From NCBI RefSeq assembly GCF_000335475.2, contig NZ_ANAH02000006.1, forward strand, positions 186,001 through 250,000: a DNA stretch of 64,000 nucleotides, given 5' to 3'. The notes beneath the pieces were generated by a model that saw nothing but the letters and a program-made list of their open reading frames with translations, had not been told where the DNA came from and searched no databases. The stretch's first letter is position 1; every line of letters begins with the position of its first letter. Shown here in pieces: positions 25,197 through 35,051 of this stretch. A program made the translations under genes and the position numbers. The DNA comes from Cystobacter fuscus DSM 2262 (GTDB taxonomy: Bacteria > Myxococcota > Myxococcia > Myxococcales > Myxococcaceae).

Positions 25197-26546
25197 CTAC
25201 GGCTTCGCGTGCTGCTCCAGGAAGCGCGTGTTCAGGTCTCCCGCGCGGAAGACCGGGTCGCGCAGGATGCGCAGGTGCAGGGGGATGTTCGTCTTGATGC
25301 CCTCGATGCGGTAGCCCTCCAGCGCCTGGATGGAGCGCTCGATGGCCTCGGCGCGCGTGGCCCCGGAGACGATGAGCTTGGCGATCATCGGATCGTAGTT
25401 CGGCGTGACGGTGTTGCCCTCGACGTAGCCCGAGTCCAGGCGCACGCCCTCGCCCGTGGGCGGCTGGTACACCTTGAGCGGCCCCGGCGAGGGCAGGAAC
25501 TTCACTGGATCCTCCGCGTAGATGCGGAACTCGAGCGCCGCCCCGCGCCGCTTCACGTCCTCCTGCTTCACCGTGAGCCGCTCGCCGGCCGCGATGCGCA
25601 ACTGCCAGCCGATGAGATCCAACCCCGTGGTCAGCTCCGTCACCGGGTGCTCCACCTGGAGCCGCGCGTTCATCTCGATGAAGTAGATGTCCCCGTCCGA
25701 GTAGAGGAACTCCACCGTGCCGGCATTGGCGTAGCCGAAGGCCCGCGCCGCGGTGAGCGCCGCCGTGAACAGCTTGTCGGCCAGCGCCGCGTTGCGCCCC
25801 TCCGCGAACAGCGGCGAGGGCGCCTCCTCCACCACCTTCTGGTGCCGGCGCTGGATGGAGCACTCGCGCTCCAGCCCATGGATGAGGTGGCCGTGATGGT
25901 CCCCGAGGATCTGCACCTCGATGTGGCGCGGCGCCGGGAAGTAGCGCTCGATGTAGACGCCCTCGCGGCCGAAGGCGGCCTTCGCCCGGTCCGTGCACTG
26001 ACGGAAGACCTTCTCCAGCTCGGCGGGAGAGTTCGCCGCGGCCATGCCGATGCCACCACCACCGCCCGCGGCCTTGCACAGCACCGGGTAGCCGATGCGC
26101 TCGGCGGCTCGCTGCGCGGCCTCCACGTCCGGCAGCACGTCCTCGGTCCCGGGCACCACGGGCACGCCCGCGGCGGCCACGAGCTTGCGCGCCTGGCTCT
26201 TGTCCTTCATGCGCAGCATGGCCTCGGGCGGAGGACCCACGAAGGTGATGCCGGCGGCCTGGCACGCGCTGGCGAACTCGGCGCTCTCCGACACGAAGCC
26301 GTAGCCGGGATGCACCGCGTCCGCGCCCGTGCTCTTCGCCGCCTCGAGCAGCGCCGGGATGTTCAGATAGCTGTCCCGGGCGGGCGCCGGTCCCAGGCGC
26401 ACCGCCTCGTCCGCCTCGCGCACGAAGGGCAGCTCCGCGTCCGCGTCCGAATAGACGGCCACGGTGCGAATCCCCATCCCCTTGGCCACCGCGTTGATGC
26501 GTCGGGCGATCTCACCCCGGTTGGCGATGAGCAGCTTCTTGAACAT
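25197..26546 (-). CDS. accC: Biotin carboxylase subunit of an acyl-CoA carboxylase
   Basis: The 449-residue protein begins MFKKLLIANRGEIARRI, the standard biotin carboxylase start. It has the Gly-rich ATP loop AAGGGGGIGM, HIEVQILGD, ERECSIQRRHQKVVEEAPSP and MNARLQVEHPVTE, which include the known bicarbonate and ATP residues. It carboxylates biotin on the carrier protein using ATP and bicarbonate. Length matches AccC. The operon order carboxylase, carrier, enoyl-CoA hydratase suggests a catabolic or precursor-supply acyl-CoA carboxylase rather than the housekeeping acetyl-CoA enzyme, so the symbol marks family, not substrate. Confidence 0.88.
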   Translation of the reverse strand: MFKKLLIANRGEIARRINAVAKGMGIRTVAVYSDADAELPFVREADEAVRLGPAPARDSYLNIPALLEAAKSTGADAVHPGYGFVSESAEFASACQAAGITFVGPPPEAMLRMKDKSQARKLVAAAGVPVVPGTEDVLPDVEAAQRAAERIGYPVLCKAAGGGGGIGMAAANSPAELEKVFRQCTDRAKAAFGREGVYIERYFPAPRHIEVQILGDHHGHLIHGLERECSIQRRHQKVVEEAPSPLFAEGRNAALADKLFTAALTAARAFGYANAGTVEFLYSDGDIYFIEMNARLQVEHPVTELTTGLDLIGWQLRIAAGERLTVKQEDVKRRGAALEFRIYAEDPVKFLPSPGPLKVYQPPTGEGVRLDSGYVEGNTVTPNYDPMIAKLIVSGATRAEAIERSIQALEGYRIEGIKTNIPLHLRILRDPVFRAGDLNTRFLEQHAKP

Positions 26547-26669
26547 GGCGGACGTCCCCCTGCGTGAGGTCGGGCAAGGTAGACCCCGCATTCCGGGCTG
26601 ACAAGGAGACAACGCACCCGCTGTCGGGAAGTTGCGGGCATGTAGGTAAATGGCGTAGGTTTCTCAACC

Positions 26670-27047
26670 GTGACGCCATCCACGACAGGAAGAGTGGTGG
26701 ATCTCCAGGGAGCACGCCTCGAGCGGCGCTTGGAGATGTACCGGGCCCGGGTGACCGAGCGCCTTCGCACCAACCGAGCCGCCGTCGAGGCCCTCTACGA
26801 GGGAGGAACCCTCTTCTCGCCGCAGGGTACGCGCGCGGGCCGGGCCCTGCTCCGGGCACACCAGCTGCTGCAACGCGCCCACGGCCTGCTGGAGCAGCTC
26901 TCCGGTGACGGAGTGGTCCCCGCGCCGCGGCTGCCCGAGCGCATCGACGAGCACTACCGCGAGCTGGACACCCTGCTCGCGCGCAGCGACGCGCTCTCTG
27001 GCCGGCACCACCGGGCGGCGAGCGTGGCCCGCCTTCCCGGCCGCTAG
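26670..27047 (+). CDS. Small uncharacterised helical protein
   Basis: From GTG 26670 the product is 125 residues, rich in Arg, Leu and Ala, with no signal peptide, membrane helix or known motif. Two predicted long helices (LERRLEMYRARVTERLRTNR and RAGRALLRAHQLLQRAHGLL) suggest a coiled coil. It is divergent from the biotin carboxylase gene, 123 bases away, and its stop lies four bases from the end of ftsZ. A shorter start at GTG 26695 is possible. Function is unknown; adjacency to ftsZ may be chance. Confidence 0.6.
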   Translation: MTPSTTGRVVDLQGARLERRLEMYRARVTERLRTNRAAVEALYEGGTLFSPQGTRAGRALLRAHQLLQRAHGLLEQLSGDGVVPAPRLPERIDEHYRELDTLLARSDALSGRHHRAASVARLPGR

Positions 27048-27051
27048 CCGC

Positions 27052-28266
27052 TCAGGGCATCTCGGTCTGACCCTGACGGCGCAGGAACGTCGGGATGTCG
27101 AACTGATCCTCGTCCAGGGGCAGGGCCGCGTCCTTCACCACCGCGGTGCGGCTGGCCAGCGAGCGGCCCTCGGCCTGGGCCAGGGTGCGCGAGCCGGCCT
27201 TCGCGGGCACCAGGCTCGCCACTTCCTCGCGGGCCGAGGACAGCGAGGCGGGCGCGGGGCGCGTGTTGACGGGCACCTGCACCACCGGCGCCGGCTGGCG
27301 CACCTTGGTGTCGCGCGAGACGAAGCCCGTGGCGATGATGGTGATCTTCACCTCGTCCGAGATGTTCTCGTCGATGAGCGAGCCGAAGATGATCTCCGCG
27401 TCCGGATCGGCCGCGTCGTGCACCAGCGTGAGCGCCTCGTTGACCTCCTGCAGGGTCATCTCGCGTCCGCCGGTGATGTTGATGAGCAGGCCGGTGGCGC
27501 CGTCGATGGAGATGTCCTCGAGCAGCGGGCTGGAGATGGCCTGCTGCATGGCGGTGAGCGCGCGCTTGTCGCCGGTGGCCTGGCCGGTGCCCATGAGCGC
27601 CAGACCCTTGTCGCTCATGATGGTCTTCACGTCGGCGAAGTCCACGTTGATGTAGCCGTGGTACTGGATGAGGTCGGAGATGCCCTGCACGGCGTTGAGG
27701 AGCACCTCATCGGCGCGCTTGAAGGTCTCCAGGAGCGGCATGGGCGCGGTGCTCAGCGTGAGCAGGCGCTGGTTGGGGATGGTGATGAGCGTGTCCACCG
27801 CGGCCTTGAGCTCCACGAGGCCCTGCTCCGCCTGCTTGCGGCGCTTGTTGCCCTCGAAGAGGAAGGGCTTGGTCACCACGCCCACGGTGAGGCAGCCCAG
27901 GCTCTTGGCGATGTCCGCGATGATGGGCGCCGCGCCCGTGCCCGTGCCACCGCCCATGCCGGCGGTGACGAACACCATGTCCGCTCCCTCGATCATCGCG
28001 GCGATCTGATCGCGCGACTCGAGCGCGGCCTCACGGCCCATCTCCGGGTTGGCGCCCGCGCCCAGGCCCTTCGTCAACGTCTGTCCGAGCTGCAACCGCG
28101 TCGGTGCCTTACTCGCCGCCAGCGCCTGGACATCGGTGTTGGCGGCGATGAAGTCGACACGCTCAAGCTTCGCCATGATCATCGTATTGACCGCGTTGCA
28201 TCCAGCGCCCCCCACGCCGATGACGCGAATCTTGGCGGCCTGCTTGTTCTGCTCGAACTGGTCCAT
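27052..28266 (-). CDS. ftsZ: Cell division protein FtsZ
   Basis: The 404-residue tubulin homologue has the GTP loop [18 protein letters not shown], the T7 loop [11 protein letters not shown] and a C-terminal anchor peptide DIPTFLRRQ that binds FtsA. It polymerises into the division ring on the inner membrane. ATG 28266 has GAAGGA six bases upstream; the frame is open to 28308 but residues before the ATG are not FtsZ-like. It is the last gene of the division cluster but is separated from ftsA by a 4.1-kb histidine kinase gene on the other strand. It therefore needs its own promoter in 28267-28776. Confidence 0.97.
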   Translation of the reverse strand: MDQFEQNKQAAKIRVIGVGGAGCNAVNTMIMAKLERVDFIAANTDVQALAASKAPTRLQLGQTLTKGLGAGANPEMGREAALESRDQIAAMIEGADMVFVTAGMGGGTGTGAAPIIADIAKSLGCLTVGVVTKPFLFEGNKRRKQAEQGLVELKAAVDTLITIPNQRLLTLSTAPMPLLETFKRADEVLLNAVQGISDLIQYHGYINVDFADVKTIMSDKGLALMGTGQATGDKRALTAMQQAISSPLLEDISIDGATGLLINITGGREMTLQEVNEALTLVHDAADPDAEIIFGSLIDENISDEVKITIIATGFVSRDTKVRQPAPVVQVPVNTRPAPASLSSAREEVASLVPAKAGSRTLAQAEGRSLASRTAVVKDAALPLDEDQFDIPTFLRRQGQTEMP

Positions 28267-28776
28267 GTGTTTCCTTCTGTTCGCGCGTGCCCGCGCGCGC
28301 ACCTGCAAACACCATCTTCAGCAAGTCGCGATCTTTGGCAAGTTCTGAGCTACGAACATGTAGCGCCTCGTCGCATCGCCAAGTCGTCACAGGCACTTAC
28401 GCGCAAGCCCCCACCAGAGCAGCCGTGCGACGTGGTGGGAGCATCACACCTCTTGACTCGCGCCACGGGCATTTCGGAGCGCGCTGCACTGTTCACCATG
28501 CACCGCAACAGTCCATGAACGTGGACTCGCGGCACGCAGCGGGCGCGCTCGAAACCTCCGTCTCCCCGTGAGGGGGGATTCCACTGCGCGCCGGTTCTTC
28601 CGGCCCTTGTACATGAAGATGGAGTCCACGCGGCAAGAGAACAATCGAGGTGCGCGCGCTCGGGGCGACAGGAAACCCAACAGAGCGGCGCCAGGGCCGT
28701 GGCTTTTCGAGCGCGAGACCACAAGCTCCAGGGCATAAGGAGCAGTGCACCGCGAGATGCTCCATGAGGTGAATGA
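28267..28776. other. Divergent intergenic region of ftsZ and the hybrid kinase
   Basis: This 510-base stretch has no supported gene. It must hold the promoters of ftsZ (minus) and the kinase (plus). I found no convincing -35/-10 pair for either. Visible structure: a six-base GC hairpin CGCGCG-N4-CGCGCG at 28282-28297, 16 bases before the ftsZ ATG in its leader, and a small inverted repeat GTCCA-N6-TGGAC at 28511-28526. Runs of A/T at 28301-28365 make that part the likeliest ftsZ promoter site. Confidence 0.5.
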
Positions 28777-31700
28777 GTGGAAGAGGGACTGACTGGCGGG
28801 GGGGAGATGCGGGCGCGCATCCGCGCCTTCGATTGGACCCGGACCCCGCTCGGTCCTCCCGAACTCTGGCCCCAGAGCCTGAAGACGGCGGTGAGCATCT
28901 GCCTGGACTCGCGCTTCCCCATGATCGTCCGCTGGGGCGAGGAGCTCATCGCGCTCTACAACGACGCCTATATCCCCATCCTCGGGCGCAAGCACCCCGG
29001 GGCGCTCGGCAGTCCCGGGCTGTCGCGGGCGTTGTGGGGAGACCCGGAGACGCGCGCCATCATCGAGCCCATGTTGCGCGGCGTGCTCGCCCGGGGCGAG
29101 GCCACCTGGTCCAACGATCAGCTCATCATCTTCCAGCGCAACGGCTTCGCCGAGGAGGCCTACCTCACCTTCTCCTATAGCCCCATCCGCGTGGAGTCCG
29201 GCGCGGTGGGCGGCGTCTTCACCGCCGTGAGCGAGACGACCCAGAAGGTGCTGGGCGAGCGGCGCCTGCGCGTGCTGCGCGAGCTGTCGGCACGCACGTC
29301 CGCGGAGACCACCCTCCCCGGCACCTACGCGGCGGCCCTGTCCGTGCTCGGCTCCGCGGCACACGACGTGCCCTTCTGCCTGCTGTACATGCTCGACACG
29401 GCGGTGACGACGGCCACCCTCGCGGGACTGGGCGGCGCCGTCCCCAACGAGGCGGCGCCCAGGCACATCGCGGTGCATGCGCTCGAGGCCCCCTGGCCCC
29501 TGACACGCGCCTGGAACGGCGCCGAGGAGGTGGAACTCGCGCGGCTGGGACCCTGGGCGAGTACCCTCCCCGGAGGCCCCTGGCCCGAGTCGGCGCGCCA
29601 GGCCCTGCTGCTGCCCATCCGCCTCACCGGCGAGAAGAACCCCTCGGGCTTCCTCGTCGCCGGCACCAGCCCCCGGCTGCCGCTGGACGACACCTACCGC
29701 GGCTTCCTCGCCCAGTTGGCCGACCACATCTCCCACGCCATCGCCCGGGTGCACGCCTACGAGGAAGAGCGCCGGCGCTCCGAGGCCCTCGCCGAGCTGG
29801 ACCGCGCGAAGACCGTCTTCTTCAGCAACGTGAGCCACGAGTTCCGCACGCCCCTCACGCTCATGCTGGGCCCCCTGGAGGAGCTGCGCTCGGGAGTCCT
29901 CGGCTCCTTGACGCCCTCCCAGCACGCGCGGCTCGACACGCTCCACCGCAATGCCCTGCGGCTGCTCAAGCTCGTCAACTCCCTGCTGGACTTCTCCCGC
30001 CTCGAGGCCGGGCGCGTCCAGGCCCGCTTCGTTCCCACGGACCTCTCCGAGCTCACGCGGGGCCTCGCGAGCGCCTTCCGCTCCGCCACCGAGCAGGCCG
30101 GCCTCACGCTGACGATCGACTGTCCCCCGCTGCCCGAGCCCCTCTACGTGGACCGGGACTCGTGGGAGAAGCTCGTCCTCAACCTGCTCTCCAATGCCTT
30201 CAAGTTCACCTTCGAGGGTGGCATCACGGTGAGGCTCCTGCCCGGCGACGGCCGGGCCGTGCTCGAGGTGGAGGACACGGGCACGGGCATCCCCGCCGAG
30301 GCCCTGCCCCACCTCTTCGAGCGCTTCTATCGGGTGGAAGGGGCACGCAGCCGCACCCAGGAGGGCAGCGGAATCGGGCTCGCGCTGGTGCAGGAGCTGG
30401 TGAAGCTGCACGGCGGCACCCTCTCCGTGGCGAGCACCCCGGGCCAGGGCACGCGCTTCACGGTGATGCTCCCCATCGGCCACGCGCACCTGCCCGCCGA
30501 GCGCCTCGGCGAAGCCCTGGCCCCTCGCGCGAGTGACGCCAGCGCCGCGCCCTTCGTGGACGAGGCCCTGCGCGGACTGCCCCGCCAGCAGACACCTCGC
30601 TCCGAGGCCACGGCGGGCCAGGGCCACATCCTGCTGGTCGACGACACACCGGACATGCGCGAGTACGTGTCCGGACTGCTGCTCGGCGCGGGCCACATCG
30701 TGGAGACCGTCACCGATGGGCTCCAGGCGCTCGCGGCCGTGCGGGAGCGGCGGCCGGATCTGATCCTCACGGACGCGATGATGCCCGGACTCGATGGCTT
30801 CGGTCTGCTGCGGGAGCTGCGCGCGAGCGAGCGCACCCGCACGCTGCCCGTCATCCTGCTCTCGGCGCGCGCGGGCGAGGAGTCGCGCGTGGAGGGCCTG
30901 AGCCAGGGCGCGGACGACTACCTGGAGAAGCCCTTCAGCGCGCGCGAGCTGCTCACGCGCGTGCGCACGCAACTCGAGCTGTCACGGCTGCGGGCCACCC
31001 TGAAGAGCGAGAAGTTCCGCTCGTTCATCCTCAACGTCCCCGGCGCCGTGTACGAGTGCGAGCCCGAGTCGCCCTGGCGCTTCAGCTTCATGAGCGAGCC
31101 GGTGCGCGCCCTCACGGGCCATTCCGCCTCCGAGTTCCTCGCGGGACTGAGCTGGGCGCCCCTCATCCACCCCGAGGATCTCCCCTCCGTGGAGACGCGC
31201 ATCGCCCAGGCCGTGGAGCAACACGAGCCCTACGAGCTGGAGTACCGCGTGCGCCACGCGGAGGGAACCTCGCGCTGGGTCTTGGAGATCGGGCGGGCCG
31301 TCTACGACGAGGCCGGCCAGGCGTATTGCCTCGAGGGAATCATCTTCGACATCACCGAGCGCAAGGCCGCCGAGGAGGCCCTCCAGCACTACCAGCGGCA
31401 GTTGACCCGCACCCTCGCGGAGAACACCACGTCGGCCCTGTACATGACGGATGGCGAGGGTCGCTGCACCTATATGAACCCCGCGGCCGAGCGGATGACG
31501 GGGCACGTCTTCGCCGACGTCCAGGGCCAGCGGCTCCATGACCTCATCCATCCCTCCCAGCCCGGGGCGGCGGTCTGCGCCGGAGCCTGTGCCCTCGAGC
31601 GGTTGCTCACCGGGCCGGGAACCCGGGGCGGCGCGCACGAGGATCTGTTCGTGCGCGCGTCGGGAACCGCCCTGCCCGTGGCCCTGGCGGCGAGCCCCCT

Positions 31701-32904
31701 GCTGCGCGAGGGCCAACGCGTGGGCACCGTGCTCGAGGCGCGCGATTTGACCGAGCAGAAGCGGGCCGAGGCGGCACTGCAGGAGGCCCAGCGCCGCAAG
31801 GATGAATTCCTGGCGATGCTCGCCCACGAGCTGCGCAACCCCATGGCCCCCATCCACGCCGCGCTCAAGCTGCTCGCGGCCCGCACCGCCCTCGACGACA
31901 AGGGCCGCCACGCCATCGAGATCATCGAGCGGCAGACGACGAACCTCGCGCGGCTGGTGGACGATCTGCTCGACGTGTCGCGCATCACCCGGGGACACAT
32001 CGAGCTGCGCAAGACGCTCGTGGAGCTGCCCGCCATCATCGAGAGCGCCCTGCAATCCGCGCAGCCCCTGCTCGACGAGCGGCGCCACGAGGTGAGCGTC
32101 ACCCTGCCCCGCAAGCCCCTGCGCACCTTCGGGGATGCCATCCGGCTCGAGCAGATCGTCGTCAACCTGCTCACCAACGCCGCCAAGTACACCGAGCCCG
32201 GGGGCACCCTGCGCGTGGGCCTGGAGCGCGCGGGCACCGACGCGGAAGTCCGCGTGAAGGACACCGGCATCGGCATCTCCCCGGAGATGCTCGGCCGCGT
32301 GTTCAACCTCTTCGAACAGGCGGAACGCCCCCTGGATCGCTCCCAGGGAGGCCTGGGCATCGGGCTCACGATGGTGAAGAACCTCGTGGAGATGCACGGC
32401 GGCACCATCGAGGCGCGAAGCGAGGGGCTCGGACAGGGCAGCGAGTTCATCGTCCGGCTCCCACTCGCCGAGGAGCCCACCGCACCACGGCCCTCACCGG
32501 ACACGCGCGCGGACCCCCCGCCCTCGAGTGCCCGGCACATCCTCGTGGTGGACGACAACCTGGATGCCGCCGACACGCTCGCCGAGCTGCTGCAGACCTG
32601 GGAGCACACCGTCTGGCAGGCCCACGATGGGCTCGCGGCGCTCCAGGCCGTGGAGGAACATCGCCCGGACATCGTCCTGCTCGACATCGGACTGCCGGGA
32701 ATGGACGGCTACGAGGTGGCACGCCGGCTGCGCGCGGGACCGCTCGGCCAGCAACTCACCCTCGTGGCGCTCACCGGCTATGGCCAGGCGAGCGATCGCC
32801 ACCGCGCGTTGGAGGCGGGGTTCGATCAGCACTTCGTCAAACCCGTGGACATCGACGGGCTGCAGAAGTTCATCGAACAGCAACCGGCCCGCGGCGCACG
32901 GTAG
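28777..32904 (+). CDS. Hybrid histidine kinase with two kinase cores and two receivers
   Basis: The 1375-residue soluble protein has, in order, a PAS-like sensor (TPLGPPELWPQSLK, about 10-150), a GAF-like domain (about 160-330), and a first kinase core with His354 in SNVSHEFRTPLT and an ATPase domain (DTGTGIP, GSGIGLALV). Then come receiver 1 with Asp666 (LTDAMMPGLDG), two PAS domains (about 745-990), and a second kinase core with His1017 (LAHELRNPMAP) and an ATPase domain (DTGIGIS, GLGIGLTMV). Receiver 2 has Asp1303 (LLDIGLPGMDG). It has no membrane helix. GTG 28777 keeps the family N-terminus; ATG 28807 has the better Shine-Dalgarno (GGGGAG). It lies between ftsZ and ftsA on the opposite strand. 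Target unknown. Confidence 0.93.
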   Translation: MEEGLTGGGEMRARIRAFDWTRTPLGPPELWPQSLKTAVSICLDSRFPMIVRWGEELIALYNDAYIPILGRKHPGALGSPGLSRALWGDPETRAIIEPMLRGVLARGEATWSNDQLIIFQRNGFAEEAYLTFSYSPIRVESGAVGGVFTAVSETTQKVLGERRLRVLRELSARTSAETTLPGTYAAALSVLGSAAHDVPFCLLYMLDTAVTTATLAGLGGAVPNEAAPRHIAVHALEAPWPLTRAWNGAEEVELARLGPWASTLPGGPWPESARQALLLPIRLTGEKNPSGFLVAGTSPRLPLDDTYRGFLAQLADHISHAIARVHAYEEERRRSEALAELDRAKTVFFSNVSHEFRTPLTLMLGPLEELRSGVLGSLTPSQHARLDTLHRNALRLLKLVNSLLDFSRLEAGRVQARFVPTDLSELTRGLASAFRSATEQAGLTLTIDCPPLPEPLYVDRDSWEKLVLNLLSNAFKFTFEGGITVRLLPGDGRAVLEVEDTGTGIPAEALPHLFERFYRVEGARSRTQEGSGIGLALVQELVKLHGGTLSVASTPGQGTRFTVMLPIGHAHLPAERLGEALAPRASDASAAPFVDEALRGLPRQQTPRSEATAGQGHILLVDDTPDMREYVSGLLLGAGHIVETVTDGLQALAAVRERRPDLILTDAMMPGLDGFGLLRELRASERTRTLPVILLSARAGEESRVEGLSQGADDYLEKPFSARELLTRVRTQLELSRLRATLKSEKFRSFILNVPGAVYECEPESPWRFSFMSEPVRALTGHSASEFLAGLSWAPLIHPEDLPSVETRIAQAVEQHEPYELEYRVRHAEGTSRWVLEIGRAVYDEAGQAYCLEGIIFDITERKAAEEALQHYQRQLTRTLAENTTSALYMTDGEGRCTYMNPAAERMTGHVFADVQGQRLHDLIHPSQPGAAVCAGACALERLLTGPGTRGGAHEDLFVRASGTALPVALAASPLLREGQRVGTVLEARDLTEQKRAEAALQEAQRRKDEFLAMLAHELRNPMAPIHAALKLLAARTALDDKGRHAIEIIERQTTNLARLVDDLLDVSRITRGHIELRKTLVELPAIIESALQSAQPLLDERRHEVSVTLPRKPLRTFGDAIRLEQIVVNLLTNAAKYTEPGGTLRVGLERAGTDAEVRVKDTGIGISPEMLGRVFNLFEQAERPLDRSQGGLGIGLTMVKNLVEMHGGTIEARSEGLGQGSEFIVRLPLAEEPTAPRPSPDTRADPPPSSARHILVVDDNLDAADTLAELLQTWEHTVWQAHDGLAALQAVEEHRPDIVLLDIGLPGMDGYEVARRLRAGPLGQQLTLVALTGYGQASDRHRALEAGFDQHFVKPVDIDGLQKFIEQQPARGAR

Positions 32905-32916
32905 GCACGCGGGTTC

Positions 32917-34149
32917 CTAGAAGATGTCCTCGAGCCACTCGCGCATGCGGCCCTTGACCTTCTTGTAGACGTTCTCGTCGCGGATGCGGAACATCTTCCG
33001 GTCCAGGTGCTTGGCGCCATAGACGACCAGGCCCACGCCGGTGGCGTACATGGGGCTCTTCACCACGTCCACCAGCCCGCCGATGCCGCGCGGCATGCCC
33101 CGGCGCACCGGCAGTCCGATGACCTCCTCGGCCAGCTCCGGCATGCCCGCGAGCAGCGTGGAGCCACCGGTAATCACCACGCCCGAGGCGAGCAGATCCT
33201 CGTAGCCGCACTTCTGGATCTCCCGGTGCACGAGCTGGAAGATCTCCTCCACGCGCGGCTCGAGAATCTCACAGAGGATCTGCCGGCCGAGCACGCGCGG
33301 CTGACGGCCGCCCACGCTGGGCACCTCGATGGTCTCGTCCTTGTCCACGAGCGAGGCCAGGGCGCAGCCGAACTTCTGCTTGATGCGCTCGGCCTCGTGG
33401 GCCGGGGTGCGCAGGCCGATGGCGATGTCGCTCGTCAGGTTGTTGCCGCCCAGGGCGATGACGGCGGTGTGCACGATGGAGCCGCCGGAGAAGATGGCGA
33501 TGTCGGTGGTGCCGCCGCCGATGTCGACGAGGCACACGCCCAGCTCCTTCTCGTCCTCGCCCAGCACCGCCTCGGCCGAGGCGAGCGGCTGCAGGACGAT
33601 GTCCGCCACGTTGAGGCCCGTGCGGTTGGCGCACTTGACGATGTTCTGCGCGCTGGACACGGCGCCGGTGACGATGTGCACCTTGGCCTCCAGCCGCACG
33701 CCCGCCATGCCCAGGGGCTCCTTGATGCCACCCTGGTCATCGATGATGAACTCCTGGGGCAGCACGTGGATGACCTCGCGGTCGAGCGGAATCGCCACGG
33801 CCTTGGCGGCGTCGATGACGCGCGCGATGTCCGCCTCGCGCACCTCCTTGTCCTTCACCGCGACGATGCCCTGCGAGTTGAAGCCCTTGATGTGGCCACC
33901 GGCGATACCCGTGTACACATGGGAGATCTCCGCTCCGGCCATCAACTCGGCCTCCTCCACCGCGCGGCGGATGGAGGACACGGTCGCCTCGATGTTGACC
34001 ACCACGCCCTTGCGCAGACCCTTCGACGGGTGCGTGCCGATACCGATGATGTCGATCCCGCTGTCCGTCAGCTCCCCGACGATCGCGCAGATCTTCGTCG
34101 TGCCGATATCGAGGCCGACGATGATCTCCCCGGACTTCTGTTTCGCCAT
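32917..34149 (-). CDS. ftsA: Cell division protein FtsA
   Basis: The 410-residue actin-like ATPase has the phosphate-1 motif VGLDIGTTKICAIVGE, phosphate-2 LVDIGGGTTDIAIF and the adenosine motif VITGGSTLLAG. FtsA ties FtsZ filaments to the inner membrane, normally through a C-terminal amphipathic helix; here the end RMREWLEDIF is a good candidate. ATG 34149 was chosen from the family start (MAKQKSGEIIVGLD); the open frame to 34926 overlaps ftsQ. It follows ftsQ by 47 bases. The next gene downstream is the convergent kinase, 12 bases away. Confidence 0.97.
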   Translation of the reverse strand: MAKQKSGEIIVGLDIGTTKICAIVGELTDSGIDIIGIGTHPSKGLRKGVVVNIEATVSSIRRAVEEAELMAGAEISHVYTGIAGGHIKGFNSQGIVAVKDKEVREADIARVIDAAKAVAIPLDREVIHVLPQEFIIDDQGGIKEPLGMAGVRLEAKVHIVTGAVSSAQNIVKCANRTGLNVADIVLQPLASAEAVLGEDEKELGVCLVDIGGGTTDIAIFSGGSIVHTAVIALGGNNLTSDIAIGLRTPAHEAERIKQKFGCALASLVDKDETIEVPSVGGRQPRVLGRQILCEILEPRVEEIFQLVHREIQKCGYEDLLASGVVITGGSTLLAGMPELAEEVIGLPVRRGMPRGIGGLVDVVKSPMYATGVGLVVYGAKHLDRKMFRIRDENVYKKVKGRMREWLEDIF

Positions 34150-34196
34150 GACTGCCCTCCAGGCCCCCCCACTCTCGTGAAGGGGGGCGCGTGCCC

Positions 34197-35051
34197 CTAC
34201 TGCGCCGACGTCCCGTTCCTCTCGGAGACGGGACTCGAAATCTTGACCGCCACCCAGCCGGGCCGTGCCCGGTTGTCCAGGTGGATGACCTCCGCGGACA
34301 GCCCCTTGCCCTTGAGCCCCTCGCGCACCCGCGCGAGCCGCTGGAGCTTCTCCTCCGTCGCCCCCTCCCCCATCCGCACCTGCGTCCCATCCGACAACAC
34401 CAACAGCAGCCCGTCCTCCGTGACGCGCACCTCGCTCAGCCGCTCGCTCTTGCCGGGGCGCGCGGACGTATACGCCGCCACCATGGCCAGGGCCTCGAGC
34501 AGGTTCTCGTGCGCCTTCGTCTCGTCGGCGAGGTAGGCCTCCCGGTCCACCCCGGTGACGAGCGGCAAGTCCAACCCGTCCTCGGGCTGCAGCCGCTTGA
34601 AGGGCTTGCCTTCCTCGTTGAGCAGATACAGATCGTTGAGCACCACCAGCGCCGCCGGCACATGCTCGGAGACCTCCACGGACACACTGGCCGGGAAGTG
34701 ACGCCGCACTTGCACGTCGCGCACCCAGGGGTGGGCGGCCATGGCGCGCTCGAGCGCGTCCACGTCCAGGGTCCACAGGTTCTGCCCCACCGTGAGCCCG
34801 GACAGCTTGAGCAGCTCGCCCGGGTGCGCCCGGTGCAACCCGCTGAAGGACGTCTCCTTGAGCAGGAAGAAGGGCGAGGTGAGCGCCCAGCGCCGCAGCT
34901 CGATGCCGCCCCACACCAGGGCGCATGTCAGACCGGTGAGGACAATGGCCTTGAGCAGCCCGGGCCCATGCGTACGCACGGCTCCCGCCATGGCCGCTTT
35001 CTTCTGGGCGACGTCCTGGTGACGCCGGTTCTTGCTCTTGCCAAATGCCAT
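34197..35051 (-). CDS. ftsQ: Cell division protein FtsQ
   Basis: The 284-residue protein has a short basic cytoplasmic segment (MAFGKSKNRRHQD), one membrane helix (LKAIVLTGLTCALVWGGIEL), a periplasmic POTRA domain (FFLLKETSFSGLHRAHPGEL onwards) and the FtsQ/DivIB domain with HPWVRDVQVRRHFPASVSV. It bridges early and late division proteins and binds FtsL/FtsB. It is separated from ddl by 127 bases, the largest gap in the cluster upstream of the kinase, so a secondary promoter for ftsQA could lie there. Confidence 0.95.
   Translation of the reverse strand: MAFGKSKNRRHQDVAQKKAAMAGAVRTHGPGLLKAIVLTGLTCALVWGGIELRRWALTSPFFLLKETSFSGLHRAHPGELLKLSGLTVGQNLWTLDVDALERAMAAHPWVRDVQVRRHFPASVSVEVSEHVPAALVVLNDLYLLNEEGKPFKRLQPEDGLDLPLVTGVDREAYLADETKAHENLLEALAMVAAYTSARPGKSERLSEVRVTEDGLLLVLSDGTQVRMGEGATEEKLQRLARVREGLKGKGLSAEVIHLDNRARPGWVAVKISSPVSERNGTSAQ

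Noticed and set aside
28444-30972. 842-codon minus-strand open frame beside ftsZ
   Set aside because: It is antisense to the hybrid kinase, which has intact H-box, ATPase and receiver motifs in the other strand. A possible ftsA-ftsZ cotranscribed gene here was therefore dismissed.
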